Below are positions 33,759-42,832 of a DNA stretch of 64,000 nt, in pieces. The position numbers and the translations under genes are program-made. Under the pieces are notes generated by a model that saw only the letters and a program-made list of their open reading frames with translations, ran no database searches and had not been told where the DNA came from. This stretch comes from Euzebyales bacterium (GTDB lineage: Bacteria; Actinomycetota; Nitriliruptoria; Euzebyales; Egibacteraceae): assembly GCA_013695145.1 (NCBI GenBank), contig JACDBB010000172.1, positions 1 through 64,000 of the forward strand, read 5' to 3'. Each line of letters starts with the position of its first letter. Positions within the stretch are counted from its first letter, which is position 1.

Positions 33759-35540
33759 CTAGCCCGTGTACAGCGCCTCGATCTCGTCGCTGTGGTTCTC
33801 GATGATGTTGCGCCGCCGCAGCTTCATCGTCGGCGTCATCTCGTTGTGCTCCTCGGTGAAGTCCCGATCGAGGACGGTGATCTTGCGGATCGACTCGGCC
33901 TTGCTGACCGCCGCGTTCGCGTGGTCCACGGCCTTGCCCAGCTCGGCGAGGACCTGCGCATCGGTGCGCAGCTCGGCGGGCCCGCCGGACAGTCCGTGCT
34001 CGGCGGCGAACGCCGTCAGCTCGTCGGGCTCCAGGGTGATCACCGCAGCCACGAACGGACGGTTGTCGCCGACGACCATGGCCTGCGACACGAGGCGGTG
34101 GGACTTCAGGCGCTCCTCGAGCACGGCCGGCGCGACGTTCTTGCCGGCCGCGGTGACGATCAGCTCCTTCTTGCGACCGGTGATGCGCACGAACCCGTCG
34201 TCGTCGATCGCGCCGATGTCGCCGGTGCGGAACCACCCGTCGTCGGTGATGACCTCACCGGTGGCCTGGTCGTTGTGCCAGTAGCCGGTGAACACGCCCG
34301 AGCCGCGCATGAGCAGCTCGCCGTCCTCGGCGACCATCACCTCCGTGCCAGGCGAAGGCTGGCCGACGGTGCCGATCCGCATCGCCTTGGGCGTGTTGAC
34401 GCACGAGGCCGCCGACGTCTCGGTCAGCCCGTAACCCTCGAGGATCGTGATGCCGGCGGCGTGGAAGAAGTACGCCAGGTGCGGCGCCAGCGGAGCGCCA
34501 CCGGAGACGCAGTAGCGGATCTTGCCGCCGAGCGCGTGGCGCAGCTTGGAGTACACCAGCTTGTCCGCGAGGCCGCGCTTGAGGTTCGCCGCGAGTCCGG
34601 GGTGGTCCGTGCTGGCCCAGTCCTGCGCCGCCTGGACCGCGAAGTTGAACACCTTGGCCTTGGCGCCTTCGGCCTTGCGCTGCGCGCCGTTGAAGACCTT
34701 CTCGAACACGCGCGGCACGCTCAGCAGGAACGTCGGGCTGAACGACTCGAGATCCTCGGCGAGCTGCTCGACCGAGCGGGCGTAGCCCATCTGCACGTCG
34801 CTCTCCAGCGCTACGAACTGGATGATGCGGGCGAACACATGCGCCAGCGGCAGGAACAGCAGGGTGGATGCCTCGGGTCCGAACAGCGCGGCCAGGTTGA
34901 TCTCGGTCTGCCGAGCGGTCGACAGGAGGTTGCCGTGGGTGAGGCTGCAGCCCTTCGGGTTGCCCGTGGTGCCCGACGTGTAGATGATCGAGGCGAGGTC
35001 ACCGAGGCCCAGGTCGTCCGCGCGCTCCGTGACCTTCCCGGGGTCGCCGTCACCCGCCCGCTCGGCCAGCGCATCGAGCCCGCCGTCGTCGATGACGAAG
35101 ATCTCGCCGAGATCGGACGCCTCGGCGCGCGCCTGGTCGAGGATCTTGGCGTGGTCCGGGGTCGCGCAGACGGCCAGCTTGGTTCCCGAGTCGGACAGGA
35201 TCCAAGCGCACTGCTCGGCTGAGCTCGTCTCGTAGATGGGGACGGTGACACCGCCGACGGCCAGGATGGCCAGGTCCGTCACGGTCCACTCGACGCGCGT
35301 GTTGCTCATGAGGGCGACCCGGTCGCCCTTGTCGATGCCCATACCGATCAGGCCGGCCGCGACGGCCCGCACGCGGTCCCCCAGCTGGGCCCAGGTCAGT
35401 CCGCGCCAGGCGCCGGCGTCCCAGTAGCGCAGCACCTCCCGCGTGCCGGACGCCGACGCGCGCTGCCACAGGCGGCTGGTGAGGTGCTCGTCCGCACCGA
35501 CCTCGACGGGGGTGTTGCCCTTCACGTGCGTGGTCGCCAT
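33759..35540 (-). CDS. Long-chain fatty acyl-CoA synthetase (FadD/ACSL type)
   Basis: 593 aa AMP-forming enzyme. P-loop-like IIYTSGTTGNPKGCSLTHGN, the GYGLTETSAA A5 motif, DGWFRTGDIGAIDDDGFVRITGRKKELIV A7/A8 region and a C-terminal lysine region VLDRDFTEEHNEMTPTMKLRR. It activates long-chain fatty acids to acyl-CoA. GAGGAG lies 8 bases before the ATG. Operon with the PIG-L gene is likely. Confidence 0.93.
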   Translation of the reverse strand: MATTHVKGNTPVEVGADEHLTSRLWQRASASGTREVLRYWDAGAWRGLTWAQLGDRVRAVAAGLIGMGIDKGDRVALMSNTRVEWTVTDLAILAVGGVTVPIYETSSAEQCAWILSDSGTKLAVCATPDHAKILDQARAEASDLGEIFVIDDGGLDALAERAGDGDPGKVTERADDLGLGDLASIIYTSGTTGNPKGCSLTHGNLLSTARQTEINLAALFGPEASTLLFLPLAHVFARIIQFVALESDVQMGYARSVEQLAEDLESFSPTFLLSVPRVFEKVFNGAQRKAEGAKAKVFNFAVQAAQDWASTDHPGLAANLKRGLADKLVYSKLRHALGGKIRYCVSGGAPLAPHLAYFFHAAGITILEGYGLTETSAASCVNTPKAMRIGTVGQPSPGTEVMVAEDGELLMRGSGVFTGYWHNDQATGEVITDDGWFRTGDIGAIDDDGFVRITGRKKELIVTAAGKNVAPAVLEERLKSHRLVSQAMVVGDNRPFVAAVITLEPDELTAFAAEHGLSGGPAELRTDAQVLAELGKAVDHANAAVSKAESIRKITVLDRDFTEEHNEMTPTMKLRRRNIIENHSDEIEALYTG

Positions 35541-35600
35541 GGCCTAGCTCCTCGACTGGTCTTTCCGGCCTGATCCCAGCGCCTGCTCCCGGGCTGGGCT

Positions 35601-35783
35601 TCAGCAGGATGTTACCGGACGGTACGGCGTGGGACGGCGCCGCCGTTCGACATCCCGCCGGAACCGTTGCGCCGCGGCGGCGAACCGCGGTGGCCAGATG
35701 GTTTCCTCCGCGCCGTGCAGGATGAGGGCCGGCGCTGGTGAGGTGCGCTCCCCGTCACGCACTAGGCTGGCCGGCACCCACAC
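35601..35783 (-). pseudogene. Possible alpha/beta-hydrolase C-terminal remnant
   Basis: A 60-codon frame reads PAPALILHGAEETIWPPRFAAAAQRF, resembling the Asp-loop region of alpha/beta hydrolases. It has no catalytic Ser region and overlaps the hemQ promoter side. Weak evidence; could be chance. Confidence 0.25.
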
Positions 35784-35800
35784 ACAACAGAGAGCGCGCC

Positions 35801-36622
35801 GTGCCGACCGAAGCCGTGACCACCGACCAGGGCTGGGGCGTGCTGCACCTGTTCTTCCACCTGCGCCGCGACGTGCTCGCCGACCCGCACTTCGACCGCG
35901 AGGCCGCGGGACGCCAGCTCGCGGCCCGGATCCAGGCGTTCGGCGCCCGCGACGGCTACCAGGCTCTGGTGTTCAGCGTCCTGGGGCAGAAGGCGGACAT
36001 CGGGATCATGGCGCTGGGACCGGACCTGACGGCGCTGGACGCCTTCCACGTCGCGCTGGTCAGCGACCCGCTGGGCGCGGCGCTCGCGCCGGCCGCCAGC
36101 TATCTGTCGCTGACCGAGCTCAGCGAGTACACCTCGACCGAGACCGACGAGACTCGCCGCCTTGTCGACGAGGACGGCCTGGCAGAGGGTTCCGCCGAGC
36201 ACACCGAGGCTCTGAACGCCTTCCGGGAGCGGATGAGCGCCTACGCGGAGCACCGCCTGCACCCGCAACTGCCGCACAAGAAGGTGCTGAGCTTCTACCC
36301 GATGAGCAAGCGGCGCGACGGTGACGACAACTGGTACGCGCTAGACTTTTCGGCCCGCAAGCGGCTCATGGTCGGCCACGCGCGGGTCGGCAGGACCTAC
36401 CGGGGCAGGGTGCTGCAGCTCATCACGGGCTCCACCGGCCTGGACGACTGGGAGTGGGGCGTCACCCTGCTGGCCGACGACCCGGGTGCGCTCAGGGACA
36501 TCGTGTACGAGATGCGCTTCGACGAGGTCAGCGCCCGCTACGGGGAGTTCGGCCCCTTCGTCACCGGCCTGGTCATGCAGCCCGAGGACCTGCTGCGCCA
36601 TCAGGGCGTGCTCGCCCCCTAG
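35801..36622 (+). CDS. hemQ: Coproheme decarboxylase HemQ (chlorite-dismutase family)
   Basis: 273 aa. N-terminal LHLFFHLRRD, KVLSFYPMSKRRDGDDNWYAL with Tyr near residue 166, LMVGHARVGRTYRGRVLQLITGSTGLDDWEWGVTL with the haem-proximal His near 193, and a C-terminal FDEVSARYGEFGPFVTG. HemQ oxidatively decarboxylates coproheme to haem b in actinobacteria and firmicutes. The GTG start is 33 bases after a TAGGCT box (35763-35768). No other hem gene is adjacent. Confidence 0.9.
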   Translation: MPTEAVTTDQGWGVLHLFFHLRRDVLADPHFDREAAGRQLAARIQAFGARDGYQALVFSVLGQKADIGIMALGPDLTALDAFHVALVSDPLGAALAPAASYLSLTELSEYTSTETDETRRLVDEDGLAEGSAEHTEALNAFRERMSAYAEHRLHPQLPHKKVLSFYPMSKRRDGDDNWYALDFSARKRLMVGHARVGRTYRGRVLQLITGSTGLDDWEWGVTLLADDPGALRDIVYEMRFDEVSARYGEFGPFVTGLVMQPEDLLRHQGVLAP

Positions 36623-36655
36623 GCTGAGGCGCCGGCGGACCGCCGCGGGCAGCGC

Positions 36656-37423
36656 TCAGGTCGTCAGCCGTCCGCCCCACAGGTCCTCGATGACGCCGGG
36701 GTCCCCGTCGACGGTGAGCGCCGCGGCGGGTTCGATCCGGCGCCACAAGCTCAGCAGCAGCCCTTCGGCCGTCCCCGACAGGCGGGCGCTCGCGTCGAGG
36801 GCAGCGCCGTCGAACAGTGACACCTCGGGTGTGTGGCCGCCTGAGCTGGATCCCAGCAGCCAGCTATGCCCGGTGTCTGTGGCGTGCAGCCGCAGGGCAG
36901 CGCGCAGCTGCGGCGGCTCGCCGAACCGCGCGGCCGCCCGCGGCAGCATCACCGCCAGCAGCTCGTCAACTCCGTCGGCCGCCAGCACCGCCTCGATCGG
37001 CTCCGGAGGACCAGCCGCCTCCTGCGCATCGTGCCGGTGGACCGCCGTCTCCTGCGCCTGCCGGCGGAACCAGAAGGCCATCCGCTGCTCCGGGCCGAAG
37101 CCCCAGCATCCCGCCTCCGGCTCGGCGGCCGACAGGGCATCCAACAGGGCCCGTGCGCCCTGCTCGAACCACGCCGGGAGATCGGCGCCCTCCGGCGGAT
37201 CGGGCCGGTCGGCCTGCTCGCCCGACGTCACGATCCTCGTCGCCCAGCGGTGGACCAGGCCCAGATGCACGGTGAGGTCGGCCAGCGTCCATTCCGGCGA
37301 CATCGGCACGCGCCGGTCGAGTGAGCCGGCGCCCAGCGTCTGCGCGAAGGCCTCCGCCTCCCGCTGGATCACCCGCAGGTAGGCAGGGCAGTCGAGCGGC
37401 AGGGGATGCGGGGCGGCGTTCAC
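36656..37423 (-). CDS. Mycothiol-dependent maleylpyruvate isomerase-like (DinB-fold) protein
   Basis: 255 aa. MDMPI N-terminal four-helix domain with WTLADLTVHLGLVHRWAT and ETAVHRHDAQ, giving a three-His metal site, plus a C-terminal sterol-carrier-like domain ending TVDGDPGVIEDLWGG. The family often uses mycothiol or acts on small thiols; specific reaction unknown. Convergent with hemQ; a short CGGCG/CGCCG hairpin (36633-36645) lies between. Confidence 0.85.
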   Translation of the reverse strand: MNAAPHPLPLDCPAYLRVIQREAEAFAQTLGAGSLDRRVPMSPEWTLADLTVHLGLVHRWATRIVTSGEQADRPDPPEGADLPAWFEQGARALLDALSAAEPEAGCWGFGPEQRMAFWFRRQAQETAVHRHDAQEAAGPPEPIEAVLAADGVDELLAVMLPRAAARFGEPPQLRAALRLHATDTGHSWLLGSSSGGHTPEVSLFDGAALDASARLSGTAEGLLLSLWRRIEPAAALTVDGDPGVIEDLWGGRLTT

Positions 37424-37758
37424 AGCGGCCTTTCTGGTCGGCGTCCACTGTGCATCCTGCGCCCACGAGCGGGGTCCGTCGAGCGCCGCGGTGGCCTGTC
37501 CCGGTCACTGCGCGGCGCGGCGGCGCGCTCATCCGGACCTGCTGGCGCGCCTGGCCGAGACGATCGCCGGTCACGGGGACGCCCCAGCTCGCGGCGATCC
37601 ACTGACCGACGCGCTCCGGCGAGTCGCGGGGATCCACATCAGGTCCCACCGGACTGGGCGCCGGCTGAGTCCGGCGTCGAGGTCGCGTCTCCCCTCCTGT
37701 TGAGATTGTTGGAATGATCGGGTGCGTGGCGATACCATGACGGTCAGGAGGTGTCTCC
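37424..37758. other. Gap without gene; possible promoter
   Basis: No recognisable protein on either strand. Near the right end TTGGAA and TACCAT are spaced 18 bases apart (about 37710-37739), a plausible promoter for the damaged antitoxin-like gene that follows. Confidence 0.4.
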
Positions 37759-37822
37759 ATATCTGCGCTGATCGACCGTATCGCCGAGGAAGCCCGAGCG
37801 GGAGCCCGAGGGGGTCGTCCCC

Positions 37823-38263
37823 GTGCCCAGGGCGCTGCTCGGCGAGGAGGTCGAGGTCACGACTCGTTGCGTCCGGTGGCCGCTGGTGATGGCGGAGCGA
37901 CGCGGTGGCGTCATCGCCGCGTTCCAGGCGGGATCCCTGACCACCAAGCAGGCGTGCGCACTGTTGGACGTGTCGACCCCGCAGGCCGTCCACCAGATTC
38001 GCGAGCGTGGCAAGTTGCTGGGTCGGACTGTCGGCAAAGCCACCTACTACCCGGCCTGGCAGTTCACCGACGTCGGGCTGCGTGAGGACCTGCCGCGGAT
38101 CATCGCCGCGATCACCGCGTTCACGACCGACGCGGTGGCCGCTGACCGTATCCTGCGCCTGCCCCGCCAGGAGTTCGACGGCAAGAGCATCGCTGAGACC
38201 CTGGACGACGCCATGGCCGAGGACGCCTGGCAGATCCTGCGCCGCCTCGGGGGCGGGTTCTGA
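37823..38263 (+). CDS. Antitoxin-like DNA-binding protein with damaged N-terminus
   Basis: 146 aa from GTG 37823. A helix-turn-helix (FQAGSLTTKQACALLDVSTPQAVHQI), YYPAWQF and an Asp/Ile-rich C-terminal helical part recall Xre/MbcA/ParS-type antitoxins. No Shine-Dalgarno precedes GTG 37823. Upstream, AGGAGG is followed at good spacing by ATA (37759), from which another frame reads ISALIDRIAEEARA, a credible native N-terminus; the change of frame falls in a G-run near 37805. Gene may be inactive. No toxin follows. Confidence 0.5.
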   Translation: MPRALLGEEVEVTTRCVRWPLVMAERRGGVIAAFQAGSLTTKQACALLDVSTPQAVHQIRERGKLLGRTVGKATYYPAWQFTDVGLREDLPRIIAAITAFTTDAVAADRILRLPRQEFDGKSIAETLDDAMAEDAWQILRRLGGGF

Positions 38264-38264
38264 G

Positions 38265-38499
38265 CTGCGCGTTCGCACCTGCCGGCTCGGCCGGCTCGCG
38301 CGGGGTCGACAACGCGTCGCAGGCGCCCCGGAGGACGCGGGCGTCACGCTGATGCAACGCGCAGAAGCGGTCGACCAGCGCGGACTTCCCGACGCCGGCC
38401 TCTCCGCTGACCAGCGCCACACGCCCCCGCCCGGCCCGCGCCATCCGCGAGGCAGTCCTGCAGCGCCTCGAAGGACGCTTCCCGCTCGAGCAGCTCCAT
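38265..38499 (-). pseudogene. LuxR-type AAA ATPase regulator, N-terminal fragment
   Basis: From ATG 38499 the frame reads MELLEREASFEALQDCL, then a shift in a G-rich run (near 38440) continues GRGRVALVSGEAGVGKSALVDRF (Walker A) and RVLRGACDAL. This is the typical start of large LuxR regulators with an N-terminal ATPase; the remaining roughly 800 residues are absent. Confidence 0.65.
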
Positions 38500-38578
38500 G
38501 CTCGCCACGCATCGTAACGCGTCCGCGGCTCTTCGGGTTGCGCGTACCCGACGCGCGCGCCACACTGCGACGTGCGGG

Positions 38579-38597
38579 TTCGGTATGCCTAACCGAC
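38579..38597. promoter_or_regulatory. DtxR/IdeR-like iron box
   Basis: TTCGGTATGCCTAACCGAC agrees at about 13 of 19 positions with the DtxR/IdeR consensus and is an imperfect palindrome (CGGT...ACCG). It lies 52 bases before the permease start. A second inverted repeat TCGGGT / ACCCGA is at 38533-38551. Iron repression is inferred. Confidence 0.5.
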
Positions 38598-38648
38598 CAC
38601 CGCCCGCCGTCTTGGACTGAGAGTCCTACTGGGAAAGGCGCCATCGGC

Positions 38649-40301
38649 ATGCCAGAGGTCGCCGTCGCACCGCACGCGGCGGCTGCGCCCGAGGTGCCAC
38701 CGCGCGGCGGGCGGGCGCGGCGTGGCGGGCGCCGCCCTCCGGCCTACCTCGTGGTCCCCGGTGTGCTGGTCGCGCTCGCGATGGTGCTGCCGCTGGGCTA
38801 TCTCGTCATCAGGGCGGCCGGAGCCGGGGAGCGGGCGCTGGCCCTCGCCACCGAGCCGCAGACGCTGGTAATCTTCGCCAACACCGCCCTGCTCGCCGGG
38901 ATCGTCACCACAGCCAGCGCGCTGATCGCGGTCCCGCTCGCCTGGCTGACGACCCGCACGGACCTGCCGGGCAGGCGCGTCTGGGCGGTGCTGACCGCGG
39001 TGCCACTCGTCGTGCCCACCTACGTCGGCGGCTTCGCCTACGTGGCCGCGTTCGGGCCGCGCGGCATGCTCGCCGACCTGCTGGCGCCCCTCGGCGTCGA
39101 GCGCCTGCCCGAGATCTACGGGCTGCCCGGCGCGGCGCTGGCGCTGACCCTGTTCAGCTACCCCTACCTCCTGCTGACGGTCCGCGGCGCGCTGCTGGGA
39201 ATGGACCCGTCGCTGGAGGAAGCCAGCCGCGGCCTCGGCCGCTCGGCCGCCGCCACGTTCCGCACCGTGACCCTGCCCCAGCTGCGGCCCGCGATGGGCG
39301 CCGGCGCGCTGCTGGTGGCGCTGTACTGCCTGAGCGATTTCGGCGCCGTCAGCCTGCTGCGATTCAGCTCGTTCACGCGCGTCATCTACGTGCAGTACCA
39401 GGGGGCGTTCGACCGCACGCCTGCCGCCGTGCTCGCCCTGCTGCTGGTGCTGTTCACGGTGGCGCTGCTGATCGTCGAAGGACGGCTGCGTGGGCGCGCC
39501 GGCTACCACCGCTCCTCGGCTGGCGCGCGACGCTCGCCGCAGCCGCTGGCGCTGGGCCGCTGGCGCTGGCCGGCCGTGGCGTTCTGCGCACTCGTGGTGC
39601 TGCTGGCGCTGGTGGTGCCGCTGACCGTCCTCGGCTACTGGCTGGCGCGGGGGCTGGCCGCTGGAGAGCCGTTGCGGCTGGTGTTCACCGCCGCGCGCAA
39701 CTCCGTCCTGGCTTCTGGTCTGGCCGCCGCCGCGGCCGTGCTGGCAGCCCTGCCGGTCGCGGTCCTGAGCGTCCGCCACCGGGGTCGGCTGTCCTCGACG
39801 CTGGAACGCAGCGCCTACCTGGGCTACGCGCTGCCTGGCATCGTGGTCGCGCTGGCGCTCGTGTTCTTCGGCGCACGCTACGGCGGCCCGCTGTACCAGA
39901 CGCTGGCGCTGTTGGTCTTCGCCTACGTGGTCCTGTTCCTGCCGCAGGCCGTCGGCGCCATCCGCGCCTCAGTGCTGCAGGTGCCGCCGTCGGTCGAGGA
40001 GGCCGCCCGCAGCCTCGGCCGCAGCGGCTTCGGCACCCTCGTCGCCGTCACCGCGCCGCTGGTGCGCCCCGGCGTGGTCGCGGGTGCGGCACTGGTGTTC
40101 CTGACGGCCATGAAGGAGCTGCCCGCCACGCTGCTGCTCGGCCCCACGGGCTACTCCACGCTGGCCACCGACGTCTGGACCGCCACCAGCGAGGCGTTCT
40201 TCGCCCGCGCGGCGGCGCCAGCGCTGCTGCTCGTGGCGCTGTCGAGCATTCCGCTCGCCGTCGTGTACACCCGCACCTCCATTGCTGGGGCCCTCCGATG
40301 A
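38649..40301 (+). CDS. ABC transporter permease, FbpB-type, two fused domains
   Basis: 550 aa with about 12 membrane helices and two binding-protein-dependent permease loops, the EAA-like regions around MDPSLEEASRGLGRS and VPPSVEEAARSLGRS. Fused double permeases are typical of iron(III) (FbpB/SfuB) importers, and the upstream iron box agrees. GAAAGG-rich leader precedes ATG 38649. It overlaps the ATPase start (ATGA). No substrate-binding protein is encoded here. Confidence 0.9.
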   Translation: MPEVAVAPHAAAAPEVPPRGGRARRGGRRPPAYLVVPGVLVALAMVLPLGYLVIRAAGAGERALALATEPQTLVIFANTALLAGIVTTASALIAVPLAWLTTRTDLPGRRVWAVLTAVPLVVPTYVGGFAYVAAFGPRGMLADLLAPLGVERLPEIYGLPGAALALTLFSYPYLLLTVRGALLGMDPSLEEASRGLGRSAAATFRTVTLPQLRPAMGAGALLVALYCLSDFGAVSLLRFSSFTRVIYVQYQGAFDRTPAAVLALLLVLFTVALLIVEGRLRGRAGYHRSSAGARRSPQPLALGRWRWPAVAFCALVVLLALVVPLTVLGYWLARGLAAGEPLRLVFTAARNSVLASGLAAAAAVLAALPVAVLSVRHRGRLSSTLERSAYLGYALPGIVVALALVFFGARYGGPLYQTLALLVFAYVVLFLPQAVGAIRASVLQVPPSVEEAARSLGRSGFGTLVAVTAPLVRPGVVAGAALVFLTAMKELPATLLLGPTGYSTLATDVWTATSEAFFARAAAPALLLVALSSIPLAVVYTRTSIAGALR

Positions 40302-41326
40302 GTGAAGTCCCGATTCACGTTCGCGGCGTCGTCAAGTCGTTCGGCGAAACCCGGGCCGTGGACGGCGTGGATCTGGACGTCACACGGGGGCGGATCGTCG
40401 CGCTGCTGGGGCCTTCCGGCTGCGGCAAGACGACCATGCTGCGCCTCATCGCCGGGTTCGAGCACCCCGATGCCGGCGAGATCACCATCGACGGGAGGAT
40501 CGTCGCGGGCAACGGGCGGTTCGTGGCGCCTGACCGGCGGCGCATCGGGATGGTCTTCCAGGACTACGCGCTGTTCCCCCACCTCGACGTGGCCGGCAAC
40601 GTCGGCTTCGGGCTCCCGCGGCGCGGGCGGGATCGCGCAGAGGCGCTTGACGGGGTGCTCGAGCTGGTCGGTCTGGCCGGTCTGGAGCACCGCTTCCCGC
40701 ATGAGCTGTCCGGCGGGCAGCAGCAGCGCGTCGCGCTCGCGAGGGCGCTTGCTCCGCAGCCGGCGGTCATCCTCCTCGACGAGCCGTTCTCCAACCTCGA
40801 CGCCGCCCTGCGCGCCCAGGTGCGCTCGGACGTGCACCGGATCCTCACCGCGGCCGACGCCACCGCGGTCTTCGTCACCCACGATCAGGAGGAGGCCCTG
40901 TCGCTGGCTGACGAGGTCGCGGTCATGCACGCCGGACGGATCGCGCAGCTCGCCGCTCCCGAGCGGCTCTACCACGAGCCGGCCGACCGCCTGGTCGCCG
41001 CGTTCGTGGGCGAGGCTGAGTTCTGGGCCGGCGACTCCACCGGCGATGTCGTCCACACCGAGCTGGGCGCGCTGGCGCTGAGGGAGGAGGCTCGGGGTGG
41101 CGTCGACGTGCTGGTCCGCCCCGAGGAGATCCGCCTCACCAAGGACGCGCGCGGCACCGCCCACGTCGTCGCCCGCGAGTTCTACGGTCACGACCAGGTG
41201 CTGATCGTGCGCCTGGAGGGCGGCCGCCGCGTGCGCGTCCGCTTGGGCCCGGTCACCGACCTGACTCCTGGCGACCGCTGCCACGTCACCATCGACGGCC
41301 CGGTGCGCGCCTTCCCGCGCGCCTGA
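40298..41326 (+). CDS. ABC transporter ATP-binding protein, FbpC-type
   Basis: 342 aa. Walker A GPSGCGKTTMLRLIAGFE, signature LSGGQQQRVALARALA, Walker B VILLDEPFSNLD, H-loop FVTHDQEEA, and a C-terminal TOBE domain. Start overlaps the permease stop by four bases. With the permease it forms a putative ferric-iron importer lacking a local binding protein. Confidence 0.92.
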   Translation: MSEVPIHVRGVVKSFGETRAVDGVDLDVTRGRIVALLGPSGCGKTTMLRLIAGFEHPDAGEITIDGRIVAGNGRFVAPDRRRIGMVFQDYALFPHLDVAGNVGFGLPRRGRDRAEALDGVLELVGLAGLEHRFPHELSGGQQQRVALARALAPQPAVILLDEPFSNLDAALRAQVRSDVHRILTAADATAVFVTHDQEEALSLADEVAVMHAGRIAQLAAPERLYHEPADRLVAAFVGEAEFWAGDSTGDVVHTELGALALREEARGGVDVLVRPEEIRLTKDARGTAHVVAREFYGHDQVLIVRLEGGRRVRVRLGPVTDLTPGDRCHVTIDGPVRAFPRA

Positions 41327-41372
41327 CCTTCGACGCGAGGGCAATCCCACCGGCGCAACCGGCCACTGGTCG

Positions 41373-41401
41373 GCCTGAGCGACCTCACCGGTCGCTCAGG
41401 C
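41373..41401 (+). terminator. Perfect 12-bp stem-loop after the ABC operon
   Basis: GCCTGAGCGACC / GGTCGCTCAGGC with a TCACC loop, 46 bases past the ATPase stop. No T-run. Likely transcription terminator. Confidence 0.65.
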
Positions 41402-41665
41402 GCACCACCGCACGGGGATGGCCCCGCCGACGCCGAGCACACCGCCTTCAGGCCAGCGGCAGGGTGGCGCGGCGCGCGCCTGGTGCGCTACTCTGCCCCC
41501 GGCGCCGTCCCGCGCCTGACCTCGCACCCGGCGCTCACGCCGCCGGCACGCGCGGGGGAAAGGGGACCACGAGTCCTCGGGACGCCGGTCGTTCGCGTGA
41601 GCCCTTTCCGGCGGGGCCCAGGGAGCGTGAGTCCCCGAGGCCGCCGCCTGTGAGAGGAGCACCGC

Positions 41666-42373
41666 ATGACCAGGCAGAAGCCTTTCAAGCGTGCAGTCCG
41701 CGCGCGCATGGCCAAGACCGGCGAGCCCTACACCGCGGCTCGCGAGCAGCTGCTCGCGAAGAAGGGCGACGATGCGTCCGACGATGCTGGCGAGGCGCCA
41801 GCGCCCGCCCAGGCTCCGGGGCCCGCCCCCGCCTTCACGCCGCCCTACTCCGGCGAGGTGCTGGAGCGCCGCACCGGCAAGTCGTGGGAGCAGTGGTTCG
41901 CAGTCCTCGACGACTGGGGCGCGGCCGAGCGCACCCACCCCGAGATCGCCAGCTGGCTGGTCGACAGCCAGGGCGTGGACGGCTGGTGGGCGCAGGGCGT
42001 CACCGTCGGCTACGAGCAGGCCCGCGGCAGGCGCGTAGCCCGCCAGCGAGCAGACGGCACCTTCACCGTCAGCGCGAGCAAGACCGTGAACGCGCCCGTG
42101 GAGCGGCTGTTCGCGGCGTTTGTCGAGGCTGAGGCGCGCTGGGACTGGCTCCCCGACCTCGCGCTGTCGGTGCGCACGTCCAACCCCCACAAGTCGGCCC
42201 GCTTCGATGTTGACGACAGCACGCGGGTGCTGGTGTCGTTCACGGCCAAGGGGCCGGCGAAGAGCATGGCGGCGGTCCAGCACCAACGGCTGGAGGACGT
42301 CGAGACCACCGAGCGCATGAAGGCCTGGTGGCGCGGGCGGCTCACCGAACTCAAGGCCCGCCTGGAGGCCTGA
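41666..42373 (+). CDS. DUF4287/SRPBCC fusion protein
   Basis: 235 aa. Short N-terminal RARMAKTGEPYTAAREQLL motif, a Pro/Ala linker, DUF4287-like part (SWEQWFAVLDDWGAAERTHPEIASWLV) and an SRPBCC domain (VSASKTVNAPVERLFAAFVEAEARWDWLP). Possibly a ligand-binding or stress protein. GAGAGGAG lies before the ATG; a TACTCT box (about 41488) may be the promoter. Confidence 0.8.
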   Translation: MTRQKPFKRAVRARMAKTGEPYTAAREQLLAKKGDDASDDAGEAPAPAQAPGPAPAFTPPYSGEVLERRTGKSWEQWFAVLDDWGAAERTHPEIASWLVDSQGVDGWWAQGVTVGYEQARGRRVARQRADGTFTVSASKTVNAPVERLFAAFVEAEARWDWLPDLALSVRTSNPHKSARFDVDDSTRVLVSFTAKGPAKSMAAVQHQRLEDVETTERMKAWWRGRLTELKARLEA

Positions 42374-42543
42374 GGACTGACAACGTGTTTGGATGGGGGT
42401 CCGGTCCGCACGGGCAGCGTCGACGCGATCGGCGTCGCCGGTGCGGCCGCCGTGGTCGCGACCTTCGTCGGGCCCCCACCGCGCGGTGCCCGCGGCCGGC
42501 CGTCCGCGCGAGAACGCACGCGAGAACGCCCGAGGCCGCGGAC

Positions 42544-42658
42544 GAAACTCGCCACCCAGCGAGAAAGCTCTGGCCAGGCGCCCGCCTGCGCCCGCCGCCG
42601 CCGAAAACGGCCGAGGAAACTCGCCACCCAGCGAGAAGGCTCCGGCCAGGCGCCCGCC
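42544..42658. repeat. Direct repeat of 43 bases, two copies 72 bases apart
   Basis: Units at 42544-42586 and 42616-42658 differ at two positions. Each contains a CTCGC / GCGAG hairpin and CCAGGCGCCCGCC. Confidence 0.75.
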
Positions 42659-42676
42659 GGACCCGCCACGGGATGA

Positions 42677-42787
42677 CCGCGATGGTCCCGCCGTGTCGGC
42701 ATGGTGTCGGGGGGCGGACTGGCGCGCCGGCGAACACGTGCGCGACTGCCCGGCGGCAGGCATCGCCGAACTCGAGCACGTTCTGAG
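42677..42787 (+). repeat. Dispersed ~110-base repeat, copy 2
   Basis: Matches 31290-31396 from GATGGTCCC through the CGTTCTG end, with several substitutions. Peptide reading RAGEHVRDCPAAGIAELEH. Confidence 0.6.
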
Positions 42788-42832
42788 GCCTGTTGAGTCC
42801 AGGCGTCGAACTCCATTGCCTCCAGGTACGCG

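Larger units (their letters stand above)
42374..42832. other. Intergenic repeats region
   Basis: No gene recognised. It holds the 43-base direct repeat and dispersed repeat copy 2 listed separately, plus a short tandem GCGAGAACGC motif near 42510. Confidence 0.5.

Noticed and set aside
37424-37700. Resolvase or transposase fragment
   Set aside because: Frames such as the one with DLLARLAETIAGHGD do not show catalytic or DNA-binding motifs of any recombinase I know.
38590-38660. Possible TPP riboswitch (CTGAGAG followed by GGGAAAGG) before the ABC permease
   Set aside because: The thi-box core and the second conserved helix are missing; the sequence fits a simple GGACT/AGTCC hairpin instead.
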